From CAZDWZ01 sp964509425 (GTDB taxonomy: Bacteria > Bdellovibrionota_C > UBA2361 > SZUA-149 > CAZDWZ01), in NCBI GenBank assembly GCA_964509425.1, contig CAZDWZ010000006.1, positions 248,001-312,000 of the forward strand: a DNA stretch of 64,000 nt, read 5' to 3'. Within the stretch, counting starts at the first letter, position 1; each line of letters begins with the position of its first letter. The position numbers and the translations under genes are program-made. The notes under the pieces were generated by a model. That model was not told where the DNA came from. It did no database searches and worked only from the letters and a program-made list of their open reading frames with translations. Below, piece after piece: positions 9,601-16,092 of this stretch.

Positions 9601-10053
9601 GGAGCAAAATCCCCAAAAAATCACGATCTTCATCAGATACTTCGTGATGCAATTCAAAGAGCGCCAGCAGAGCTGGAACTCAACTCGAAGATTTTCTTTG
9701 AGACCGTTCCGGATGGCACCATGACTTTCGTTCGCGAAGAAGCGGTCATTACCGGTATACAGTTTGTTCTTCGATCTTTTCTCAATGAAGAACGATCGAT
9801 ATCAGGCACAGCCAATCCGATTCGACTGGTACTCGAGGTGTCGAAGTCATCATCCGAGAAGAATCAACCGCACCTGAGAATTTACGCACCGCCCGTTTCT
9901 CATGTCCCAATCGAGCGCGAAACACTTTGGATGCTCGGAACAAAAACGCTGGCGCTGAGCAAGGTGGAATCCCAGATCCACAGCGACCTTCCCTCGGGCG
10001 AGCTTTGTGCGGTTTTCATTTTCCCTGCCGCGGTTACTCCCTCACCCGGGTGA
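6640..10053 (+). CDS. Sensor histidine kinase fused to a second, degenerate sensor kinase
   Basis: This 1137-residue membrane protein has two sensor-kinase-like halves. Half one has TM1 (about 27-47), a periplasmic sensor, TM2 (about 187-206), HAMP, an H-box VVHDFRRPL with His275, and a full ATPase domain (N-box NLLDNALQYT, G1 DSGIGI, G2 GSGIGLATV, to about residue 490). Then come some six or seven helices (about 515-715), an extracytoplasmic segment, TM YVTLFIIGGIAIAILQM (near 847-870), a second HAMP, and a kinase-like tail (930-1137). That tail has no phosphorylatable H-box and no glycine-rich ATP boxes. It should phosphorylate the upstream regulator. The start is uncertain: TTG 6640 is in frame, GTG 6673 is possible, and an ATG at 6636 with better AAGGAG spacing is out of frame. 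Confidence 0.92.
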   Translation: MKSEARTTSPPVNTLLGRKIYRTFFLGWLLSLPLFFALSALLLPPFLRHYEHEIYNRVAPELSRQLILHAQDPAGSLPLFEELAQLTPELEPYLLDQSGVIVAARDESTLGKAVPSLVLRSELDEFRPDAPDCGFDPKGRNSCPVAHAAHVKLKGENFFVYLLTINGPADFFSTIEGRTWICGRLLLGYSFSLIMALLFAIVVTKTYAKDLLTFSSLLQSFARFDFSRRFAARSADDLGQLGAAMNSMADTLERRLKELSEATLARKQLLSRVVHDFRRPLSVMTLLLERAPRTIAAGDERECERLSKKIQNALESERLILESLKPGTGSSGHPEDAEDSFSLPVLIDELSQEMSPLFQKKGVNLSVRIESPPPKVPRGRNEYLRAFLNLLDNALQYTPEGGSVSVRIFSNSGLAFVDIEDSGIGIPRERWRRIFEPFERSLEGRKMNPSGSGIGLATVRDIIQGHGGTISIISSGQNSGTTFRCIIGTVESKDVPPVAGFDSKPGFKIAKSEPRRLRSYYIFETFALALFLLEEIYAPKIAGSGRPGGWSSATAVSILALFVTRFLIGETASASITWRNRLIRGAALMIFGALWVAGPPGIFRLEVGGDGLVYLFSLGLLLGLALAARPLVFEGLPAAIPLLAGLLWSLTGKHSEIPIVLVSFCTLCSFVIGLQAIPSTRRHHARRLCEVLIGLYLLNLLPHLYSFKNSWKEILASTSPISRPEFRVAIGNELAAITHASPGESKHRDAVRERVFTLSALNPRFDLRVFCGPLELCGYPPVGHIAATASELNRLVELTRLPGVQTDGRFDFSAVPIAEHPGLSAVFSSESTISDKALRRVSEPYVTLFIIGGIAIAILQMLFVYLFCFERQRRGLRRVSHFVASLQAGNPTVYEPKEPDDEIGRMIRDIGTLQRRVAKAERDVIHERSETQKIIEIVADTLERGRKKISSVLGLDMNAIESMTAENDKASMIVSEVFRYSLFLADEGAKSPKNHDLHQILRDAIQRAPAELELNSKIFFETVPDGTMTFVREEAVITGIQFVLRSFLNEERSISGTANPIRLVLEVSKSSSEKNQPHLRIYAPPVSHVPIERETLWMLGTKTLALSKVESQIHSDLPSGELCAVFIFPAAVTPSPG

Positions 10054-10869
10054 TGACGAACCTGAAACGACACACTGCGCGTTCGCAGAAAACAGATTAT
10101 CGATTGCATCACAGGCGAAGGGACTTCCTTGATTGCCCGCGATACCGTCCGATGTTCGTTGAAGCTCCCGAAAGCTGTACGCTCCGCACGACGTCCCCAA
10201 CCTGGAGACGAGAACACTCCCCGGCGAAGCACCTACACAAAATTCCGGATACCATTCGTGCAGAGTGGCGCGTCCCAGCCCGTACCGTATGCGCGCCGGA
10301 ATCGCGCTCCATGAGACTCGAACTGCCGCTCTCCCGAATACGGTAGGAAGAAGCTTTCGGAAAAAATCGCGGAAATAGCTGCGAGAGACGACGACTACGG
10401 CACCGCTTTGAAGGGGGCCGAGCGAAAACTTCGTCTGATCGATCCGTGTACATCGAAGACCCAAGCTTGGTTTTTCAGCACCTGCCGCGGGTTCGACGGA
10501 TTCTACGTATCCCGTCGCAACCGTGTTATCCGGGCACGTCTCCGCCGTGTATTCGTGGGCGGTAGTCAGCGAACCGTCGGGAAGTGGGCAGCAAAACCCA
10601 AACCGCAGTCCGTGCCCAGCGGGAAAAAATCGCTCGGGTGGAAGCGTGGTCGCGAGAAATGCATACCCTGCCGGGCACATCATCGCCGCATATGATTTGT
10701 CGACGGTGATCGTGCCCTCGAGACCCCATTGCCCGTTCTCAGGATTATAGCCAATGCAGGGTCGCCCAGCCCCTTCTTCCGCGACCGAATCTTTCGCACG
10801 AAGCAGAATCACGAGAATACTCAAGACGAAGAGAAAGTGACTGCGGATTGTCTTTTGATGGGACGGCAT
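10042..10869 (-). CDS. Secreted cysteine-rich protein, unknown function
   Basis: This protein of about 275 residues starts MPSHQKTIRSHFLFVL and has a Sec signal peptide (hydrophobic FLFVLSILVILL, probable cleavage near SVAEEG). The mature part carries about a dozen cysteines in short motifs (RPCIGYN, MMCPAGYAF, FGFCCPLPDG, ETCPDNTVATGY). Their spacing suggests repeated disulfide-stabilised units, probably in the periplasm or on the surface. Its 3' end overlaps the histidine kinase by 12 bp, tail to tail. An in-frame TTG at 10878 is an alternative start. Neither start has a good ribosome binding site. No family was recognised with confidence. Confidence 0.8.
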   Translation of the reverse strand: MPSHQKTIRSHFLFVLSILVILLRAKDSVAEEGAGRPCIGYNPENGQWGLEGTITVDKSYAAMMCPAGYAFLATTLPPERFFPAGHGLRFGFCCPLPDGSLTTAHEYTAETCPDNTVATGYVESVEPAAGAEKPSLGLRCTRIDQTKFSLGPLQSGAVVVVSRSYFRDFFRKLLPTVFGRAAVRVSWSAIPARIRYGLGRATLHEWYPEFCVGASPGSVLVSRLGTSCGAYSFRELQRTSDGIAGNQGSPFACDAIDNLFSANAQCVVSGSSSPG

Positions 10870-11024
10870 TCCCTGCAATAAACCACAAAGTTCGACCGAA
10901 GTGCAGAGGAGATTCTTTCCGGTGCTTGACGCTGCTGAAGGCGGCCGCAGGAAAATTAAACAGTGCCGTTCGAAGAAGATAACATTCTAAAAGATGCTGT
11001 ACCGAAGATCGAGAAATCGGGAAG

Positions 11025-11075
11025 GAAGAGGGGGAGAGCCAGAAATACCTTAAACCGAACCTTCCCCCTACTCTT
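11025..11075 (-). terminator. Terminator-like inverted repeat after gene 11078
   Basis: An AAGAGGGGGA arm (about 11026-11035) pairs with TCCCCCTACTCTT (about 11063-11075) with a small bulge, immediately downstream of the minus-strand gene ending at 11078. Confidence 0.5.
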
Positions 11076-11077
11076 GT

Positions 11078-11374
11078 CTAGCGAGGCAGTATCTCAAGCC
11101 AGACGAATTCGAACGGGTTGGGATAGGCACCGTCCAGAATCTGCTTCAGATCGACATCAGGACATTCGAGCAAGCCCCGTTCTCCGCTAAACCGAAGGAG
11201 CGAAACAGTGGAAACCGGCTCGTCGCCGATTTCTCGGAAGCGATCCCATCGAACTCGAATGGGCAGGAGCCGAGGTAAATCGTGCTCTTCGCATTCGTAA
11301 TAACGCCGAGAATCCAGGAATACCACCAAAAACGTGCCGCAGGGCGAAACAGAAGCTTTGTAGTAGCTACGCAT
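11078..11374 (-). CDS. Unknown small protein (orphan)
   Basis: This 98-residue protein begins MRSYYKASVSPCGTFLVVF. The start is fixed by AAGGAG seven bases upstream. It has no signal peptide or membrane helix. It is rich in Arg, Glu and Leu, with a YYECEEHDLPRLLPIRV stretch. It looks like a soluble cytoplasmic protein. The gene stands alone between hairpins: 11416-11461 lies 41 nt upstream and 11025-11075 downstream. No family is recognised and no function is proposed. Confidence 0.7.
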   Translation of the reverse strand: MRSYYKASVSPCGTFLVVFLDSRRYYECEEHDLPRLLPIRVRWDRFREIGDEPVSTVSLLRFSGERGLLECPDVDLKQILDGAYPNPFEFVWLEILPR

Positions 11375-11415
11375 GTTCGATCTCCTTGACCGGATTCCTC
11401 TTGAAGTAAGGGGTT

Positions 11416-11461
11416 CACCGGCTGCCATTTGCGATCTCGAATTCGCCATTAGCAGCCGGTG
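11416..11461. repeat. Inverted repeat upstream of gene 11078-11374
   Basis: CACCGGCTGC (11416-11425) pairs perfectly with GCAGCCGGTG (11452-11461) around a 26-nt loop, ending 41 nt before the start codon of the minus-strand gene. Confidence 0.7.
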
Positions 11462-12028
11462 AAAGTTCAACTTATCCGAGAGCGATAAAACCTATATCCG
11501 GCGTCTCCCCGAAGAACCTTGTTCGCACACGACGTCTTCGGAGTGTCCGGAAGAAGTTGTTTCACCTTTCATTCTGAGAAAGACCCGCCGGCGCAACTGA
11601 GTGTCAGGTAGTTTCTTTCGACGGCGCCGGGTCTCCCTTTTTTATGTTTTGAAATTTCGGAACTAGGTGGCGGGATGATCACAAGTACATGATTCGCGGC
11701 TCATGTGCGTTCCTTTAGAGAGAACTTCCAGAATTCAGCGCGTTGAGCGAAATATTAATATTTGAAATCTCCTTGATAACGTTCTGCAAATTCTTGGAAT
11801 AACAGAGTTGTAGGCGAAAAAAGATACTCTATCCGCAGATCTTTCTCCGTATTCCTCGCACCTTTGCCAGTGCAGTGATTAAAGACGGGATTTTAAGAGA
11901 GAACGCTGCCGCGAAGACCGGGACCGGTGTTCGCGAACACAGCGAGGCGTTCTGTTTTTAGCAATTTTCGATTGAAATCTTTCTCTTTGTTGTTTCCCTC
12001 GATGACGATGCATTCGCACCCGTGAGAA
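11462..12028. other. Gene-free stretch; possible plus-strand transcript end and AT-rich tract
   Basis: No coding sequence is supported. A plus-strand terminator lies at 11581-11643 although no gene precedes it on that strand. 11690-11850 is distinctly AT-rich. A perfect palindrome GTGTTCGCGAACAC sits near 11928-11941. Confidence 0.5.
11581..11643 (+). terminator. Rho-independent terminator with no upstream gene
   Basis: AGACCCGCCGGCGC (11581-11594) pairs with GGCGCCGGGTCT (11623-11634) with one bulge, followed by CCCTTTTTT. The T-run gives plus-strand polarity. The preceding ~120 nt has no open frame, so it may end a small RNA or an untranslated leader. Confidence 0.65.
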
Positions 12029-12075
12029 GGGTGGACTTTCATGACCGCTCGAAGAGCGATTGTGGATGTCCATCC
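12029..12075. repeat. Hairpin upstream of orphan gene 12094
   Basis: GGGTGGAC (12029-12036) pairs with GTCCATCC (12068-12075) with one mismatch. Inside, CGCTC pairs with GAGCG around a GAA loop. It ends 18 nt before the ATG at 12094. Confidence 0.6.
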
Positions 12076-12093
12076 TCGAACACGGAGCTGATC

Positions 12094-12432
12094 ATGATCA
12101 TCGAACACAAGGGCACCACGGCCATCTGCGCCCTCGACCCGGAGGACGTCAGCGGACTCGAAGCCGCAGTGCAGCACTTGCGGTGGGTGCTCACGTTACC
12201 AAACCAGACTCCGGAGGACCTCGCAGGCCACCGGAAGCGCATCGAACTGCTCGAAGCGGCGCTCAAGGCCGGCGAGTTCGTTGTGACGACCCCCGCCGAC
12301 GGCGGTGAGGTGATGCTGGATGACACGGGTTGGGCAGTGTGCGGCGCGCTCTACAACCACGACTCGCGCTCGTACACGTTGTGGTACGACGTGTTGTCGC
12401 CGTGGACGCTGCCGTTCGAGCCCCGCCGCTGA
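12094..12432 (+). CDS. Unknown small protein (orphan, GC-rich)
   Basis: This 112-residue protein begins MIIEHKGTTAICALDPEDV. The ATG at 12094 is preferred because CGGAG lies six bases before it and the protein-like composition begins there. The middle is helical (GLEAAVQHLRWVLTL, RKRIELLEAALKAGEF) and the end is a beta-rich DGGEVMLDDTGWAVCGALY segment. It is probably cytoplasmic. Third codon positions are almost all G or C. It is flanked by a hairpin upstream and a very strong inverted repeat downstream. No family is recognised. Confidence 0.75.
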   Translation: MIIEHKGTTAICALDPEDVSGLEAAVQHLRWVLTLPNQTPEDLAGHRKRIELLEAALKAGEFVVTTPADGGEVMLDDTGWAVCGALYNHDSRSYTLWYDVLSPWTLPFEPRR

Positions 12433-12438
12433 CGGCTT

Positions 12439-12511
12439 GATGCGAACAACAGCGGGAGAGCTCAATCCCCCTGCTTCAGCGAGCGTTTCCGCTCTCGCTG
12501 TTGTTCGCATC
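12439..12511 (+). terminator. Strong inverted-repeat terminator after gene 12094
   Basis: GATGCGAACAACAGCG (12439-12454) pairs perfectly with CGCTGTTGTTCGCATC (12496-12511), a 16-bp stem with a 41-nt loop, followed by TTTATT. The long loop is unusual for a simple terminator. Confidence 0.75.
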
Positions 12512-12847
12512 TTTATTGAAAATAAAAGCATCTGGAACCGGTTGAGCGACGAAAACAAGTTCATTCGCTTCGGCTCCTGGGACCGCTGCGGCGAACGTCT
12601 CCTCTCCAGGCGACTCATGAACTTCGAAAATGTCCTCAACTTCAGAGAAATCTTGGCCTTCGGCTACTTCATGCTCGCCGAGTGAGACAGGATCGCCGCT
12701 TGGTGTCTCTTCCAGGTTTACTCTCGGAGCACATGTCCATCCGGAAAGAACAGTGCGTCCCGCATTCCTGTAGCCGGTGTTGAACGCTGTATCATACACC
12801 CTCGCGATCTCTAGATCCGTTCCGGTGTGCGCACGATTTATCTGCAA
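12476..12847 (-). CDS. Doubtful acidic open frame
   Basis: An open frame of 123 codons with an acidic, Glu-rich middle (HEVAEGQDFSEVEDIFEVHE). It would start at TTG without a ribosome binding site, and its 3' end runs through the terminator stem at 12439-12511. It could be a decayed gene or chance. I would not rely on it. The rest of 12512-13174 holds no better candidate. Confidence 0.2.
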   Translation of the reverse strand: MQINRAHTGTDLEIARVYDTAFNTGYRNAGRTVLSGWTCAPRVNLEETPSGDPVSLGEHEVAEGQDFSEVEDIFEVHESPGEETFAAAVPGAEANELVFVAQPVPDAFIFNKDANNSESGNAR

Positions 12848-13138
12848 GAAAATCTGTTCCTAAACAACGCTCTCATAGATTCCCTTAAAAAACCCTTTTT
12901 TGAATCCCTGTGCACCTCTGTTATTCGACGGAAGAGAGTCGAAATCTAACAATAGGCTGAAAGTTTTGATGATTAATATTCTGCCCGCCTAACACAGGGA
13001 AGGTTTCCGCTCAGTGCTCCATTTGGAGCAGCGTGTCGACGCGCGAATTTTGTTCTGAAGTTCGGCCTAAGAGAAAAGCTTACTTCTCGAATCCATGGGT
13101 TTGGAACGGGAGAACATTTCTCGTAGTGCAGACGGGAT

Positions 13139-13169
13139 GGAATTATAATTCCTGAGGTGCGCTCTCAGG
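13139..13169 (-). terminator. Hairpin after gene 13175
   Basis: CCTGAG (13151-13156) pairs with CTCAGG (13164-13169), next to the 14-bp palindrome GGAATTATAATTCC (13139-13152), directly downstream of the minus-strand gene. Confidence 0.45.
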
Positions 13170-13174
13170 AGGGC

Positions 13175-14284
13175 TTAAGCTTCTTCCTCGCCCCTGACAA
13201 TCTCCTCCATGGCCTCGAAATGCTCCATTGAGAGCGTGAGGCTCTCTGAAAGCGCCCAGGCTACGAGATCAGAATCCGCGGCATATGCGGGCACGCAAAC
13301 CTCGCAGGAGATATACTTCTCGTCAGGCTGATCGTTGAAACGAAACTTAACGGCAAATTCCGTGTTCACGGTATTCAGGTACTTGAGAAGCTCGAAATAC
13401 TTCTCCTGGGTGAGGTCGCAAACTTCATCGTGCGGAAAGAGAATCCAGCTCATATTCAGGAGCGGCTGCTCAGCATTGCACAACTCGATAAGAAGCTCGA
13501 TCGTAAACGGCTCCTCTTCCCCTTCATCAAAGCTTGCCAACGCATTCCAGATGAAGCGGGGATCTCCCGTTTCTTCGGAATGAGCGGTTTGTTGCTCCGA
13601 GAACGAGATGGAAAGCGTGGGCCATTCGGTAAAAAGCAGCTCATCACCGGCACAGACTTCGCGAATGACGGTATCAAGCTTGGCCGAGACTTCTTCGATA
13701 ATAACTTGCGGAGTTATCGTGACGAATTTGACCCCAGGAGTGTCTCGGATATCCTTCTTTGCATTCGGATCAAAATAGAGGGTGTTCGACCACTCGCCGA
13801 GGCCGAGATCTTGAAGACTGGAACGCTGCTCAGCCTCAGAGCTTTGATTGAAAATCTCAGTCCATTCCCGCGCGAACTCGTCGATGGTGAGAATCTCTTC
13901 TCTCAAGCTCGCGTTTTGAGCAGCCAACTCCTGCGTCTCGTCGAGATCAAAAATCTCCCCGGCCTCGAGAAGAAAAAATGAGCGGCGGTTCTCCGGGAGC
14001 GTGAGAAATTCGAGAGCGTCGAAGCCGAGTGCGAGAAGCGGCTGATACCGGATATTTTCGAGAAACCCCTTCAACCTCCTTACGCCGCCGGCATAGTCGC
14101 TGACGAGAGCGATTCCATCCTGATCCGGCCAGATGGCGGACGTCGCAATTTGCGGATTCTCCCCGAGAAGGATCTTATAGACGAGCGGGACTTCCGAATT
14201 CCATTCCGAGAGCCCACGAACGGATACCTTGCCGTCCCCGAACGGCGGCTTATCGGTCGAATATAGATATGCGCGATTGGCCAT
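13175..14284 (-). CDS. MANRxYLYS-type protein with acidic C-terminal domain
   Basis: This 369-residue protein is read from the internal ATG at 14284, where it starts MANRAYLYSTD. Similar starts (MANRSYLYS) are known from a family of conserved bacterial hypothetical proteins, which supports this start over one 33 codons upstream. Residues about 1-120 form the recognisable domain and about 120-160 a Glu-rich helical linker. The last ~130 residues (FIWNALASFDEGEE through LVAWALSESLTLS) resemble YbjN or secretion-chaperone-like folds. That resemblance is inference. It has no signal peptide and is strongly acidic. No partner gene is adjacent. The function is unknown. Confidence 0.75.
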   Translation of the reverse strand: MANRAYLYSTDKPPFGDGKVSVRGLSEWNSEVPLVYKILLGENPQIATSAIWPDQDGIALVSDYAGGVRRLKGFLENIRYQPLLALGFDALEFLTLPENRRSFFLLEAGEIFDLDETQELAAQNASLREEILTIDEFAREWTEIFNQSSEAEQRSSLQDLGLGEWSNTLYFDPNAKKDIRDTPGVKFVTITPQVIIEEVSAKLDTVIREVCAGDELLFTEWPTLSISFSEQQTAHSEETGDPRFIWNALASFDEGEEEPFTIELLIELCNAEQPLLNMSWILFPHDEVCDLTQEKYFELLKYLNTVNTEFAVKFRFNDQPDEKYISCEVCVPAYAADSDLVAWALSESLTLSMEHFEAMEEIVRGEEEA

Positions 14285-14695
14285 AGCCCCCAAATCCCTA
14301 AAATGACTCCGGTTCAGATACACTATTATGCCAGTAATCGGAAAATCTCCGCCGCTTGGAGGTGCAGGAGACCAAGTTCCCATGAAGCGACATCAAATTG
14401 TGATGCCCCCCACGAGCCGCGGAAGCCCGGCTTTCAAAAGCCAAAACGTCGCTGATTCATAATCTCTTCGAGATTAGAACATTGTTCGTTCCCAATAAAT
14501 CCCCTCGCGCTGCAGGAATAACTTTTTCGTGATCGAAACCGGTCTCACAGCTCCGTACGGGAACTCGCTGTCTGTTCCGATCCTTAAAAGTTCAACTTGG
14601 GAATTTGATCGCTACGCACCACCTCTCTCACTTCCACAATGATGAGGAGAAATGGTGTCGTAGCGTTTCGAAACTGTTTTCAGAAAGGTCTTCCG
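14285..14695. other. Intergenic region with hairpins
   Basis: No gene is seen. A small GGCTTT/AAAGCC hairpin lies near 14430, and the inverted repeat 14610-14665 precedes the next gene. Confidence 0.5.
14610..14665. repeat. Inverted repeat upstream of gene 14696
   Basis: CGCTACGCACCA (14610-14621) pairs with TGGTGTCGTAGCG (14653-14665) with one bulged base. It ends 30 nt before the start codon at 14696. Confidence 0.65.
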
Positions 14696-15952
14696 ATGAA
14701 CTTCGAGGCATTCGCCCTCGCGCTCAGCGCGGGCAGTTACATCGAGGCGGTGCCACGCCGCCTGATTAACGCCCTTACTCCCGGCTTTCGTCCGCTCCAT
14801 CACGAGAACGATCAAATTCTCAGGATGTGCGCCCCGCTCATTTCGGCCAAGCTCCCCGCGATCACCACCGAGATGTGCGGGAAGATGTCCGTAGATTACT
14901 TCAGCTCAGCGTCGCTCGTGAGCGTGCTTCTGCACGTTCCCGAGTTCCGAGAAGAAGGTCTCACTGTCCTCGACCTCCTCATCAACACGGCAGATGAAGA
15001 CAATCACTACCATGTGTGCTGCGCGCTCGGCAGGGCACCCGGCTTCGTCACGGAACGCTTCCGTCCGCGCCTTATCGAGCTTCTGCAGTCCCCGTCGGCC
15101 ATGGTGCAGGCGGCGGCACTCACCGCGCTCTCGCGCATGCGTGCACCTGAAGCACTCTCGTTCGCGTTCCTGGTCCTCTCAGAGGAAGCAGCAATCACGG
15201 TTCTCAGCTCCGCGGACTTCGTGCTCGATAACTGGCCCGATCGGGATTGCGTTCTCGCTCGGCTCAAATCCGCGATCCGCGAGAACCGGCTTTCGACGAG
15301 CGGGTACCTCACGGCAGCGGATTCGCTCGCGTGCTTCGGTGAGGAGGCGAGCGACGTGGTCGACGACATCCTCGCGTATCTCAAGACGAACGGTTCTTCG
15401 AAAAACAAGGCAAGCTTGTCGCGAGTTTTGCTCGCGATCTCGCGCGATCCGCTCGTCATCGAAACCAGCATCGCGATGATGCAAGGGGTGCTGGAGGCCG
15501 CCGACGAACAGAGGCTGCCGCCCATTCAAAGCGCCGATTACGAGCGAATCGCCGACCCGGACATCGACGCGGCCGTCACTCTCGTTACGAGCTTTTCGAC
15601 CCAAGGCGGCATGCCGCCTGTGCTCGGCGATGTCATCATCCGGCTGATTCTCTCGAAAGACTGGCAACTCCGGGAAGCGGCAGTCGAGGCCGCCAGCTGG
15701 ATGATGCTCGGACACAACGAGATTCTGCCCGCGCTTTTGCAGTGTCTCGAAGATGCACTGAACGAGGGGCTCTGCAGCTCCGCAGGCCCTCCGCTACTGA
15801 TGGACACGGCGATCCTCACCGCGATGAACTCGCTCGTGGTGTCGCTGGAACCGGCGCTGCCTCTGCTCCGTCGGTATATCTCCACTGTCGATCAGTTCCA
15901 CGATGGGCTCACGCTCGCAGAGGAACTCATTCTCAAGATCTCTGGCTATTGA
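14696..15952 (+). CDS. Alpha-helical repeat (HEAT-like) protein, orphan, GC-rich
   Basis: This 418-residue protein starts MNFEAFALALSAGSY. AAAGG lies eight to nine bases upstream, so an earlier in-frame ATG is not preferred. It is nearly all helical, with repeating units such as RPRLIELLQSPSAMVQAAALTALSRM and WQLREAAVEAASWMM that fit HEAT or armadillo-type helical pairs. Such folds bind proteins and have no catalytic role of their own. No signal peptide or membrane segment is present. Strongly G/C third positions set it apart from neighbours. It stands alone with an inverted repeat upstream and a hairpin at 16007-16033 downstream. The partner is unknown. Confidence 0.8.
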   Translation: MNFEAFALALSAGSYIEAVPRRLINALTPGFRPLHHENDQILRMCAPLISAKLPAITTEMCGKMSVDYFSSASLVSVLLHVPEFREEGLTVLDLLINTADEDNHYHVCCALGRAPGFVTERFRPRLIELLQSPSAMVQAAALTALSRMRAPEALSFAFLVLSEEAAITVLSSADFVLDNWPDRDCVLARLKSAIRENRLSTSGYLTAADSLACFGEEASDVVDDILAYLKTNGSSKNKASLSRVLLAISRDPLVIETSIAMMQGVLEAADEQRLPPIQSADYERIADPDIDAAVTLVTSFSTQGGMPPVLGDVIIRLILSKDWQLREAAVEAASWMMLGHNEILPALLQCLEDALNEGLCSSAGPPLLMDTAILTAMNSLVVSLEPALPLLRRYISTVDQFHDGLTLAEELILKISGY

Positions 15953-16006
15953 TCCCGAGGATGATCTTCCAGTGATCTTCGTCTCTCAGGGCCCTTAACG
16001 TCACCA

Positions 16007-16033
16007 GAGGTTGCGGCGAAACGCTACAACCTC
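16007..16033. terminator. Hairpin between convergent genes
   Basis: GAGGTTGCGGCG (16007-16018) pairs with CGCTACAACCTC (16022-16033) around a 3-nt loop with two mismatches. It can serve both the gene ending at 15952 and the ankyrin gene ending at 16093. A near-identical hairpin is at 45577-45606. Confidence 0.6.
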
Positions 16034-16092
16034 ACCGAACAGAACTCGAGTGGCATACTCCGTGTCGCGCAGGCCTACAGGTGCCTTCTGTT

